Shown here in pieces: positions 25,163 through 32,623 of a stretch of 64,000 nucleotides of DNA. Numbering within the stretch: position 1 is the stretch's first letter; each line of letters begins with the position of its first letter. Under the pieces are notes generated by a model. That model made no database searches. It was not told where the DNA came from and saw only the letters and a list, made by a program, of their open reading frames with translations. The position numbers and the translations under genes are program-made. Origin of the DNA: Ectothiorhodospiraceae bacterium (GTDB lineage: Bacteria > Pseudomonadota > Gammaproteobacteria > HK1); the NCBI GenBank assembly GCA_024234875.1, contig JACKNM010000005.1, forward strand, positions 372,001 to 436,000, read 5' to 3'.

Positions 25163-26203
25163 TCAGCTCCGCGGCGCGGCCGCTCGCGTCTCCCGGCTCC
25201 ACAGGTGCATGCCGTACTTCCAGTAGCCGCGGACGTTGGCGAGGCGGGTGTCCACGCCGGTCTCCGCCGCAACCACCTCGCCCTGCAGCAAGGGCTTCAG
25301 GTACGGGGCGAGGACCGAGCCGCCGCCGCCGGTGACCACGATGAGGTCGATGTCCCAGTCGTCGGCCCAAAGTCGCTCCGCCTCCGACGCGATCGACGCC
25401 GCGAGCTTGCCGAAGGCCTGCTCCTTGATCGGCTTCAGGTCGATGTTGCGGCCGCGGATCTTGATGCTGCCGCGGGCCACCGCGTCGTAGAGGCGGTAGA
25501 GCTCGACGTTGACCCCGGTGACGTCACGCAGGTGTGCCGCGATCAGGGTGAAGGCGCGCGAGATGCCGTTGTCGGTGGTGCGCGAGCCGCGCTCCGAGTA
25601 CCGCGTGCGGTCGGCGATGCTGTAGTCGCAGGTGCGAAAGCCGACGTCGACGATGCCGATCTTCTCCTGCACGAAGCGCTTGTCGGCGACCTCGGCGCTG
25701 TTGCCGAGCATGCCGTCGAACAGCGAGCCGAACGGCTGCGGGATGATTCGCGCGTGGGTGACGTTCAGCGTCATCTCCTCGCGCTTGCCGGCGGCGTCGA
25801 AACGGGCGATGGCGTGCTTGCCGACGAGGATGCCGTTCAGGGTGTCGCGATGGCGGCGGTAGTAGCTGATGGGAAGGCCCGAGACCACGCGCACCGGCTC
25901 GCCGCGGTCGACGAGCCGCGACAGCGCGGCGAGCGCCATGGTCTTGGCGAAGGTGCCGATGAGCTGGTCCTGGTCGAGCGTGAACGAGCGCACGTTGCTC
26001 TGGCGCTCGGCCAGCTCGCCGACGAAGTACGCCTTGCCGTCGGTCTCGATGTGCAGGTAGTCGTCGGTGGCGGGCGCGGTGGTGAGCTGCTCGCGATACT
26101 GGATCTCCGAGGCCTCGCCGAAGATCGACTTGAAGACCATGAACTCCCTGCCGTTGCACGCCTTGGTGAAGCCGAAGCCGATGTCGATGCCGACGATCTG
26201 CAC
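25163..26203 (-). CDS. ParM/StbA-like actin-fold ATPase (chromosomal, orphan)
   Basis: 346 residues from GTG 26203, chosen because GGGAGGA (26211-26217) lies 7 bases upstream; the longer open frame is a GC artefact. Actin/Hsp70-fold elements are phosphate-1 loop VGIDIGFGFTKACNG, the second phosphate loop KIGIVDVGFRTCDYSIAD, and the adenosine loop DLIVVTGGGGSVLAPYL. This arrangement matches plasmid-segregation ParM/Alp proteins, which form filaments. No ParR-like adaptor gene or obvious centromere-like iterons flank it, and the neighbours are chromosomal housekeeping genes. Its cellular role is therefore open: a cytoskeletal protein or a captured plasmid gene. Confidence 0.85.
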   Translation of the reverse strand: MQIVGIDIGFGFTKACNGREFMVFKSIFGEASEIQYREQLTTAPATDDYLHIETDGKAYFVGELAERQSNVRSFTLDQDQLIGTFAKTMALAALSRLVDRGEPVRVVSGLPISYYRRHRDTLNGILVGKHAIARFDAAGKREEMTLNVTHARIIPQPFGSLFDGMLGNSAEVADKRFVQEKIGIVDVGFRTCDYSIADRTRYSERGSRTTDNGISRAFTLIAAHLRDVTGVNVELYRLYDAVARGSIKIRGRNIDLKPIKEQAFGKLAASIASEAERLWADDWDIDLIVVTGGGGSVLAPYLKPLLQGEVVAAETGVDTRLANVRGYWKYGMHLWSRETRAAAPRS

Positions 26204-26304
26204 GGTCGCATCCTCCCGAGGTGGCGTCCCATCGCGCGCCGGCCTTGTAGCACGCGACGCGCACCGGGGGCAAAGGCGCGGGGCACCGCCGCGCCGCGCA
26301 GCCC

Positions 26305-26766
26305 TCAGAACATGCCGAGCTCGAGGCCGGCGGCGATCGCGGTCCCGAGCTCGCTGCAGTGCCGGAGCGCGACGTCGGTGATCGGGCCGCGCCAGACGAC
26401 CGGCTCGCGCACCTCGCGCAGCGGATAGCCGCGCGCGATGCGCCGCAGGGCCGCCAGCGCGCCGGTGCCGTCGTTCCCGGCCGCGATGACCGCGGCGTAG
26501 GGGAGGCCGTCGACCCGGCCGGCGCAGGGATAGTAGGTCCGGTCGAGGAAGTCCTTCATCCCACCGGACAGGTAGCCGAAGTTCTCCGGGCTCGCGAGCA
26601 CCACCGCGTCGGTGCGCAGGAGGTCCCCCGGCCCGGCGTCGACGGCGCGCAGCAGCGTGGTCTCCACCCCGTCGATCTCGGCCGACCGCGCGCCGGTGGC
26701 CACCGCCAGCGCCAGGCGCTCGGTGGTTCCGGTCTGCGAGTGGTAGACGACGAGCAGCCGCTTCAA
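26305..26766 (-). CDS. Flavodoxin/NADPH-dependent FMN reductase-like protein
   Basis: 153 residues. The start is TTG 26766, because GGAGGAG (26772-26778) lies 5 bases upstream; a start at 26793 is less well placed. The flavodoxin fold is shown by LLVVYHSQTGTTERLALAVATGA (phosphate-binding loop SQTGTT) and by VVLASPENFGYLSGGMKDFLDRTYYPC, with a flavin-ring aromatic Tyr, as in WrbA/NAD(P)H dehydrogenase-like proteins. It should bind FMN and act in electron transfer or quinone reduction. A 101-base gap separates it from the actin-like gene, which lies downstream on the same strand. Confidence 0.82.
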   Translation of the reverse strand: MKRLLVVYHSQTGTTERLALAVATGARSAEIDGVETTLLRAVDAGPGDLLRTDAVVLASPENFGYLSGGMKDFLDRTYYPCAGRVDGLPYAAVIAAGNDGTGALAALRRIARGYPLREVREPVVWRGPITDVALRHCSELGTAIAAGLELGMF

Positions 26767-26963
26767 TCGAGCTCCTCCCGACCCCGGCGCCACGCGCGAT
26801 CCACACCCGGGTCCGACCCCCGATCCCGGCGCGCGGGCTCGGCGCCGACGGCGACTGTACCCGGCGGCGATGCCCGGGTGTGACCCGCGGCCCTTGATCC
26901 GGCCGGCAGGGTGGCCACAATGGAGTGCCCGCGCCGCGTCGGCGCCCAGCTACGGACCTCGCG

Positions 26964-27607
26964 ATGGCCAACTCGCTCCAGGAGCAACTCCTCAAGGCCG
27001 GTCTCGTCACCGAGGAGCAGCTTGCCGAGTCCCGCGCGCCGAAGCCTCGGCCCGAGCGCAAGCGCGGCCCCGGTGGGCCGGAGGCGGGCAAGGCTCGGCG
27101 ACGCGATCGCCGGCGCGGCGGGGCGGCGGTCGCGCCGCCCAGCCTGGCGCCGCGGCGCCCGCCCAGGGCGAGGCGGCGACCGCGGCCGCGCAAGGGGAGG
27201 CGCCGGCCAAGCCGGTGGCCGACCGCGCCCGGCTCGGGCGCATCGCGCGCGATGCGCGTCTCAATCGATACACCCCGGAGGCGCTGGCGCGCCGGGAGCG
27301 CCGACGCCAGCTCGAGGCGTTGCTGGCCGAGCACAAGCGCAACGACGACAAGGCCGACATCCCGCACCACTTCCTGCGCGGCAAGAAGGTGAAGCACGTC
27401 TACGTGACCGCCGAGCAGCACGCGGAGCTCACCGCCGGCAGCCTCTCGGTGCTGGCTCATGACGGCTACCATTACCTGCTCGCGCCGGAGATCGCCGAGC
27501 GCGCGCATGCGCTGGCGCCGGACGCTTTCTTGTTCCGGAACGACCCCGGCGGCGCGCCGAGGAGCGCCGAGGCCGTCGACGACGTGCCCGACGACATCGT
27601 CTGGTAA
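26964..27607 (+). pseudogene. DUF2058 (YaiL-type) protein, frameshifted
   Basis: Two frames together make one DUF2058 protein. The N-terminus MANSLQEQLLKAGLVTEEQLAESR is in the frame of 26964. From about 27120 the family sequence continues one base back in the next frame: AQPGAAAPAQGEA..., LGRIARDARLNRYTPEALARRERRRQ, then KKVKHVYVTAEQHAELTAGSLSVL, ending VPDDIVW like E. coli YaiL (VPDDLMW). A single missing base in the G-rich stretch at about 27117-27125 would explain it. That may be a sequencing error, a real lesion or ribosomal slippage. Assembled, it would be about 214 residues, a normal length. The function of the family is poorly known. Confidence 0.75.
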
Positions 27608-27638
27608 CCCCGCCACCGCCCCGACGCGGGGCCACGGC

Positions 27639-28373
27639 CTACTGCCAGGTCAGGGCCTCGATGTGGCGTCGGAGCTGCCCCGCGGTGCGGAACTTGCGCA
27701 GGATGAGGGTGCGCTTGAGGCCGCAGCAAATGGCCTTCACCTCGGCCGGCTGCCCCGCGTAGTGCCGCGCGCCACCGAGTGCCTCGTGGAATACCCGGAC
27801 CATCTCCACCACGTCGCCGCGGATCGCCTCGGTCTTGGGGCCGGTCCAGTGGAACAGGTCGAAGAGCTTGAGCTCGAAGCGCAGGCCGTAGCGCTCGACG
27901 ACGATGTTCTCGCTGTGGAGGTCGCCGTGGTACTCGCCGGCGGCGTGGATGCACTCGACCCCGAGTGCCAGCGCGTGCAGCAGGTGCAGGGCGGGAAACG
28001 GGGCCAGGCGACGCCCGCGCTGGCGGCGCAGGAAGTCGCTCAGCAGCTCGCCGCGGACATAGTCCGATACCAGCACCGTGACCTGGTGGCCGCGAAAGCG
28101 GATCGACTCCTGCGAGTGGTACTGGATCAGGATCTCGCAGGCGCCCAGGCGGTGGAGCTTCTTGGCGTAGTTGCGCGCCGAGCGATCACCGGGGTTGCGG
28201 TCGGGGAAGAAGAGCTTGGCCGCACGCTCGATACCGGTCGCCCGCTCGCGAACGAGGTAGACCTCGCCCTCCCAACCCGCGCCCAGACGGTGCACGACCT
28301 CGTACTTGCCGGCGAGGATACGTCCGGGGACGAACTCGAACCCACGGATACGCTGCGGTGCGGTGGCGGTCAT
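27639..28373 (-). CDS. Divergent protein-kinase-like protein
   Basis: 244 residues from ATG 28373 (an ATG 21 codons upstream is possible). The kinase fold is recognisable: glycine loop VHRLGAGWEGEVYLVRE, ATP lysine in ERAAKLFFPDRN, hinge VSDYVRGELLSDFL, catalytic loop YHGDLHSENIVVE (HGDLHxxN in place of HRDxxxxN), and LKLFDLF in place of DFG. The C-terminal lobe is short. This pattern is nearer to small bacterial aminoglycoside/RIO/LPS-kinase-like proteins than to PknB-type kinases. The substrate is unknown. An FHA-domain gene lies 1.4 kb away on the same strand. It is convergent with the DUF2058 gene. Confidence 0.78.
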   Translation of the reverse strand: MTATAPQRIRGFEFVPGRILAGKYEVVHRLGAGWEGEVYLVRERATGIERAAKLFFPDRNPGDRSARNYAKKLHRLGACEILIQYHSQESIRFRGHQVTVLVSDYVRGELLSDFLRRQRGRRLAPFPALHLLHALALGVECIHAAGEYHGDLHSENIVVERYGLRFELKLFDLFHWTGPKTEAIRGDVVEMVRVFHEALGGARHYAGQPAEVKAICCGLKRTLILRKFRTAGQLRRHIEALTWQ

Positions 28374-28736
28374 CCTCGCGCTTCCCTCGCAGTTCGCGAC
28401 CACCCGCCGTCGCGTCACGAAACGTCGTCGCGGCATCGGCCCGGGTGCGCGGATCGCTCGCCGCGGGGGCCCGATGCGCTCGGCCGGCGAGGTCGTCCCC
28501 GCCGCGGCTCGTCGTCAGCGCCGTCGTGCTCGCCCGCCGTGCTGCGTCCCGGGCGGGCAGGTGTCCATCCCTGTCGAGACTCCCGCCGGCGAGCGTCGTC
28601 CATGATCGGCCGCCGGCGCGCGGCGGGTATTGTTCCTGTTTTCCGACCGGAAAGTGAAGAATAATCACCGTCCGGATTCCAGCCGGCGACGCCTCGCGTG
28701 GCCGGGCAGTCAAGACACCAATCTCGGAGATGCCAC
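28374..28736. other. 363-base divergent intergenic region with TTTCCG-CGGAAA dyad
   Basis: This gap lies between the leftward kinase-like gene and the rightward dehydrogenase gene. A comparatively AT-rich patch at 28628-28668 contains a perfect 6-2-6 dyad, TTTCCGACCGGAAA (28640-28653), followed by GAAGAATAATC, in which AATAAT could serve as a -10. It is the likely promoter/operator for the dehydrogenase gene. The rest is GC-rich and shows no credible ORF or RNA gene. Confidence 0.4.
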
Positions 28737-29627
28737 ATGAGCGCAGCGAGCAGCGGCGGCCAGCGCGTCGCATTCATCGGTCTGGGTGTGATGGGCTACC
28801 ACATGGCCGGTCATCTCGCGAAGGCGGGACACCAGGTCACGGTCTACAACCGCACCGCGGCCAAGGCGGCCAAGTGGGTGGCCGAGTTCGGTGGCAGCCA
28901 CGCCGCGACCCCGGCCGCGGCCGCCGCTGGCGCCAGGTACGTCATGGCCTGCGTCGGTAACGACGACGACGTGCGCCAGGTGACGGTCGGCGACGGTGGT
29001 GCGTTCGCCGGTATGGACGAGGGTGCGGTGTTCGTCGACCACACCACCGCATCGGCGGAGGTCGCGCGCGAGGTGGGTGCGATCGCCGGTGAGCGCGGGC
29101 TGCACTTCCTCGACGCGCCGGTCTCCGGCGGTGAGGCGGGCGCGGTCAACGGCGCGCTGACGGTGATGGTCGGGGGTGACGAGGCGGTGTTCGCCCACAC
29201 CAAGCCGGTGGTCGACGCCTACGCGCGCGCGTGCACGCTGCTCGGTCCGGTGGGCGCAGGGCAGCTCACCAAGATGGTCAACCAGATCTGCATCGCCGGC
29301 CTGGTGCAGGCCCTGGCGGAGGCGATGAGCTTCACCCAGAAGGTCGGCCTCGACGGCAAGCTGGTGCTCGACGTGATCTCCAAGGGCGCGGCCCAGTCCT
29401 GGCAGATGGAGAACCGCGGCGTCACCATGCTCGACGACAAGTTCGAGTTCGGGTTCGCGGTCGACTGGATGCGCAAGGACCTCTCGATCTGCCTCGCCGA
29501 GGCACGCCGTCGTGGCGCCCGGCTGCCGGTCACCGCGCTGGTCGACCAGCTCTACGCCGCGGTGCAGGCGAAGGGCGGTGGACGTTGGGACACCTCCAGC
29601 CTGATGCGCCTGCTGACCCAGGACTGA
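28737..29627 (+). CDS. Beta-hydroxyacid dehydrogenase (3-hydroxyisobutyrate dehydrogenase family)
   Basis: 296 residues from ATG 28737. The NAD(P)-binding Rossmann motif is VAFIGLGVMGYHMAGHLAKAGH, followed by VYNRTAAKA, where Asn-Arg after the strand suggests an NADP(H) preference. The substrate motif is FLDAPVSGGEAGAVNGALTVMVGG, and the catalytic Lys is in GAGQLTKMVNQICIAGL. Family members oxidise 3-hydroxyisobutyrate, tartronate semialdehyde or similar, or reduce succinic semialdehyde/glyoxylate. The specific substrate cannot be fixed, as there are no valine-degradation neighbours. A terminator for the opposite strand lies just beyond its stop. Confidence 0.88.
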   Translation: MSAASSGGQRVAFIGLGVMGYHMAGHLAKAGHQVTVYNRTAAKAAKWVAEFGGSHAATPAAAAAGARYVMACVGNDDDVRQVTVGDGGAFAGMDEGAVFVDHTTASAEVAREVGAIAGERGLHFLDAPVSGGEAGAVNGALTVMVGGDEAVFAHTKPVVDAYARACTLLGPVGAGQLTKMVNQICIAGLVQALAEAMSFTQKVGLDGKLVLDVISKGAAQSWQMENRGVTMLDDKFEFGFAVDWMRKDLSICLAEARRRGARLPVTALVDQLYAAVQAKGGGRWDTSSLMRLLTQD

Positions 29628-29654
29628 GTGCGACTCGACGCGTCGCCGTCGAGC

Positions 29655-29683
29655 GAAAAAAAAGCCGGGCAGGTGCCCGGCTT
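29655..29683 (-). terminator. Rho-independent terminator of the FHA gene
   Basis: Stem GCCGGGC/GCCCGGC (29664-29670 with 29675-29681) and a 4-base loop, followed on the minus strand by eight T's (A-run 29656-29663 on the plus strand). It lies about 43 bases after the stop of the leftward FHA gene. It lacks a T-run in the plus direction, so it mainly serves the minus strand. Confidence 0.85.
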
Positions 29684-29724
29684 CGAAGCTGGCTGACCAA
29701 GCCAGCAGCGGAGGAGGGAAACTG

Positions 29725-30759
29725 TCAGGCGCGGGGGCGCCGCGTCTTGCGGCGCCGGCGCCGCGGCGGCTCGATCGAGGACTCGATGCACTCGCGCTCG
29801 ACCCATGTGCCATGGGCCGACACGTCGGTGATGGCGACCCGATCCTCGCCGATCGGCTGGACGATGATGTGGCGGCGCGAGACCGACTGGTAGGCGGGGT
29901 TGACCACCACGTCGCAGTCGGGCTGGCGGCCGACGAGGTTGCAGCCGGGGCGCAGCACGAAGCGCTCGCCCGAGGCGTCGGCGAGCACGAATCGGCGGCC
30001 GGGATGCAATCGAAACCGGTAGTCGGCCAGCTCGATGGTAATCGCCCGAGCTTCCTGGAACCGGAGCTTCACCGTCTCCCCGCGCGGCAGCCGGCGCATG
30101 CCCTCGGCGTCCACCGCCCGCGCGACCGCGGGGCCGAGCAGGGCAGTCGCCTCGGGCGACGCCGCGGGGCTCTCGCACGACGGCTCGCCGGCGGCGATTC
30201 GCTGGGCGTGCAGGCCGCGCAGCACCTGCTGGCGTGCGGCCAGGTACTGGAGGTATTTCACGAGCACGATCCGGCGATAGGGGTCGGCGGCGCGGCTCGA
30301 CTGCTGCAACCCGACCGCAATCGCCCGCCAGTCGTGGTCGTGCGAGAACAACTGCGGCTCGAGGCTCGCGAACAGGCGCGTGAGGTGCTCGGGGGCGGCG
30401 AGGGCGTGGCACAGGACGTCCGCCACCCGCTGCTCGACGAGGTGCACGCCGTGCGCGATGCGCTCCAGCTCCTGCGGAGACCGCTCGCGAAGCGCCGCCG
30501 CCTTCTCGGTCGGGTAGACGGTGCGCGGTGCGAGCGCGAACTCGAACTCCGCGGTCCCCGGGAACACCAGGCTCGGACCTTCCAGCGCGAGCGTCAGGGG
30601 CCGGGGGCGCTCGGGTCGGTGCAGCGCGCGCAGGACCGGCGCAAAGATGCGCTCGGCCGACCAGGCGCCGCGGCGCCGGACCGCCGACGCACGGCTCCCG
30701 CGGCGTCCGAGAAGTGGGAGCAGCGGGAAGGGAATCGGCAGTCGTCGCGTTGCCGTCAT
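29725..30759 (-). CDS. FHA-domain protein
   Basis: 344 residues. The C-terminal FHA domain (about 265-325) contains NLVGRQPDCDVVVNP, SVSRRHIIVQPIGEDRVAITDVSAHGTWVE, with the phosphothreonine-binding Gly-Arg, Ser-Arg-Arg-His and Ser-x-His-Gly-Thr elements in place of the usual SxxH and NGT. The N-terminal 240 residues are not recognised; they include LEGPSLVFPGTAEFEFAL and a helical SPQELERIAHGVHLVEQRVADVL region. The basic tail is RRRRRKTRRPRA. FHA domains bind phosphothreonine peptides, so the kinase-like gene 1.4 kb away is a possible partner. It has its own rho-independent terminator and an AT-rich promoter region. Confidence 0.85.
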   Translation of the reverse strand: MTATRRLPIPFPLLPLLGRRGSRASAVRRRGAWSAERIFAPVLRALHRPERPRPLTLALEGPSLVFPGTAEFEFALAPRTVYPTEKAAALRERSPQELERIAHGVHLVEQRVADVLCHALAAPEHLTRLFASLEPQLFSHDHDWRAIAVGLQQSSRAADPYRRIVLVKYLQYLAARQQVLRGLHAQRIAAGEPSCESPAASPEATALLGPAVARAVDAEGMRRLPRGETVKLRFQEARAITIELADYRFRLHPGRRFVLADASGERFVLRPGCNLVGRQPDCDVVVNPAYQSVSRRHIIVQPIGEDRVAITDVSAHGTWVERECIESSIEPPRRRRRKTRRPRA

Positions 30760-30761
30760 AA

Positions 30762-30840
30762 AATTCCCTTTATATAACAGGTAGTTGAGAATTTAACCTC
30801 GAATTGACATGAAATGATAGTCGCGGTGTGAGAGGATTTC
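30762..30840. promoter_or_regulatory. AT-rich divergent promoter region
   Basis: A strikingly AT-rich island in GC-rich surroundings lies just upstream of the FHA gene start. On the minus strand TTATATAAAGGGA precedes the ATG by about 4 bases, giving a possible -10 and ribosome site close together. On the plus strand TTGAGA (30785) and TTGACA (30804-30809) could be -35 elements for the membrane-protein gene at 30980. No fully consensus promoter can be fixed. Confidence 0.4.
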
Positions 30841-30979
30841 AAACCGGAATCGCGCTCACGCTCCGGGCGTCCTCGCCGGCTGCGGTCGGCCCGGACGTCG
30901 GCATGGAGCCGACCGCGACGGGCGAGGCGGTTCGCGCGACCCGAGTCGCGGCGGTCGCGCAGCACCAGGAGGCCGGGGC

Positions 30980-31495
30980 ATGGGGTACTACGACGACGAC
31001 GTGGCCGAGCCGCCAGAGGGCGGCCTGTCGGTGGTGCAGCAGGGATTCGCCCTCGGCGTGCGGCTGCTCGGCCTGATGGTGCTCCTGCTCGGGATCTGGG
31101 TCGGGGCGAAGGTGGTGCTCGAGGCATGGGCGCTGTACCAGGAGCCGGCGCGCATCGAGCGTTTCGCGCGCGCGGTCGAGGCCGGCTCGAACCTCGACCG
31201 GATGTTCGCGTCCCTGGCCGACGCCGCGGTCGGCGGCGGTGACGCCGAGGGCGCCGGCGCCGGCCAGGCCACGGCGGAGGGCGCCGCCGCGTCACGCCCG
31301 AGTCGCGCCTCCGCCGACGCGCTGCGGCTGTCGTACTTCGTCGCCTGGATCGTCGCCCTGGCGCTGATGCTGGTGGTGGGGATGCTCGCGATGTCGGCGA
31401 TCGCCACCGGCGGCCAGCTCGCGCTGTACGACCTCCAGGCCAATCGCATCTCGCGCCGGGTGGTGCGCGAGGTGCGCGCGATGCGGCGCGGATGA
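30980..31495 (+). CDS. Two-TM membrane protein of unknown function
   Basis: 171 residues. An acidic N-terminus (MGYYDDDVAEPPEGG) is followed by a first membrane segment at about 26-48 (LLGLMVLLLGIWVGAKVVL), an extramembrane helix-rich middle of about 65 residues containing a low-complexity Ala/Gly stretch, and a second segment at 118-142 (FVAWIVALALMLVVGMLAMSAI). A basic tail, RISRRVVREVRAMRRG, ends the protein and is probably cytoplasmic. I do not recognise the family. Its stop overlaps the tag start by 4 bases, so the two are co-translated. Confidence 0.7.
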   Translation: MGYYDDDVAEPPEGGLSVVQQGFALGVRLLGLMVLLLGIWVGAKVVLEAWALYQEPARIERFARAVEAGSNLDRMFASLADAAVGGGDAEGAGAGQATAEGAAASRPSRASADALRLSYFVAWIVALALMLVVGMLAMSAIATGGQLALYDLQANRISRRVVREVRAMRRG

Positions 31496-32088
31496 TGGTG
31501 GACGCATCGACCGTCGACGCCCCGAGCCGCTGCGGGTGGTGCGGCACCGATCCGCTCTACGTGGCCTACCACGACACGGAATGGGGCGTGCCCGAGCGCG
31601 ACGATCGACGTCTGTTCGAGATGCTGATCCTCGAGGGAGCCCAGGCCGGTCTCTCCTGGATCACCATCCTGCGCAAGCGCGACCGCTATCGTGACGTGTT
31701 CGAGGGCTTCGATCCGGAGCGTGTCGCGCGCTTCGACGCCGGCCGTGTCGAGCGTCTGCTCGCCGATCCGGGCATCGTCCGCAACCGCCTCAAGGTCGAG
31801 GCGACGATCGGCAACGCGCGCGCCTTCCTCGCCCTCGCCGAGTCCGGTGTCGGCTTCTCGGCGCACCTGTGGGGATTCGTCGACGGGGTCCCGTTGCAGA
31901 GCCGGCATCGCGATGCGAGCACCGTGCCCGCGCGCACCCCCCGCTCCGACGCCATGTCGAAGGACCTCAAACGCCGCGGCTTCCGCTTCGTCGGCAGCAC
32001 CATCTGCCATGCCTTCATGCAGGCGACGGGGATGGTGAACGACCATCTGATGCACTGCTTTCGTTGGTCGGAGTGCGGCGGCGGGTGA
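31492..32088 (+). CDS. tag: DNA-3-methyladenine glycosylase I
   Basis: 198 residues. Tag removes 3-methyladenine from alkylated DNA. The zinc snap ligands Cys and His are present at both ends: RCGWCGTDPLYVAYHDTEWG at the N-terminus and MVNDHLMHCFRW at the C-terminus. The HhH fold core FEMLILEGAQAGLSWITILRKR, with the catalytic-site Glu and Trp, and MSKDLKRRGFRFVGSTICHAFMQA are also clear. It overlaps the membrane-protein gene upstream and the DUF2784 gene downstream, giving a three-gene operon. A second alkyl-base glycosylase gene lies 4 kb away. Confidence 0.95.
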   Translation: MMVDASTVDAPSRCGWCGTDPLYVAYHDTEWGVPERDDRRLFEMLILEGAQAGLSWITILRKRDRYRDVFEGFDPERVARFDAGRVERLLADPGIVRNRLKVEATIGNARAFLALAESGVGFSAHLWGFVDGVPLQSRHRDASTVPARTPRSDAMSKDLKRRGFRFVGSTICHAFMQATGMVNDHLMHCFRWSECGGG

Positions 32089-32483
32089 GCCTCGCCGCCG
32101 ACGTCGTCCTCGTCGCCCATGCCCTGTTCGCGGCCTTCGTGGTCGCCGGCCTGCCGTTGATCCTGCTCGGCGGCTGGCTCCGCTGGCGCTGGGTGCGCGA
32201 GCCCTGGCTGCGCTGCCTCCACCTCGCCGGCATCGCCGTGGTCGCTGCGCAGTCCTGGCTCGGCGTGGTCTGCCCGCTGACGACGCTCGAGATGTGGCTC
32301 CGCGCCCGCGCCGGTGACCCGATCTACGCCGGTGGGTTCGTCCAGCACTGGCTCCGACGTCTGCTCTTCTTCGAGGCGCCCGGTTGGGTGTTCCTCGGCG
32401 CCTACACGGCATTCGGCCTGCTGGTCGTCCTCGCCTGGTGGCTGTACCCGCCACGCTTCCGGGGCGGCGCCACCCGCCGCTGA
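32085..32483 (+). CDS. DUF2784 membrane protein
   Basis: 132 residues from GTG 32085, overlapping the tag stop by 4 bases. Four hydrophobic segments are visible: ADVVLVAHALFAAFVVAGLPLILLG, LHLAGIAVVAAQSWLGVVCPL, HWLRRLLFFEAPGWVFLGAYTAF and LLVVLAWWLYPPRF. The WLGVVCPLTTLEMWLR and YAGGFVQHWLRRLLF patterns are the DUF2784 signature, a small inner-membrane protein family with no assigned function. It is coupled to tag by position only. Confidence 0.82.
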   Translation: MSLAADVVLVAHALFAAFVVAGLPLILLGGWLRWRWVREPWLRCLHLAGIAVVAAQSWLGVVCPLTTLEMWLRARAGDPIYAGGFVQHWLRRLLFFEAPGWVFLGAYTAFGLLVVLAWWLYPPRFRGGATRR

Positions 32484-32525
32484 GCCCGTAGCGCGGTGGA
32501 CCGGCGACGGCAGGCGTGCGATTCC

Positions 32526-32552
32526 TTCAGTTCGGTGCCCCCGGACCGATAG
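32526..32552 (+). promoter_or_regulatory. Sigma-28 (FliA)-like promoter of the CZB chemoreceptor gene
   Basis: TTCAGTTC (32526-32533), exactly 11 bases, then ACCGATAG (32545-32552), compared with the FliA consensus TAAAGTTT-N11-GCCGATAA: 5/8 and 6/8 matches. Transcription would begin near 32560, giving a 60-base leader to the ATG at 32624. This also argues against an in-frame start at 32516, which lies upstream of the promoter. Confidence 0.55.
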
Positions 32553-32623
32553 CCTTGCCGAGGCACGCACTCGCCCTGCGCTCGTGCGTCGACGGTGGTC
32601 GGATGGTCTACAAGGAGGTCGGC

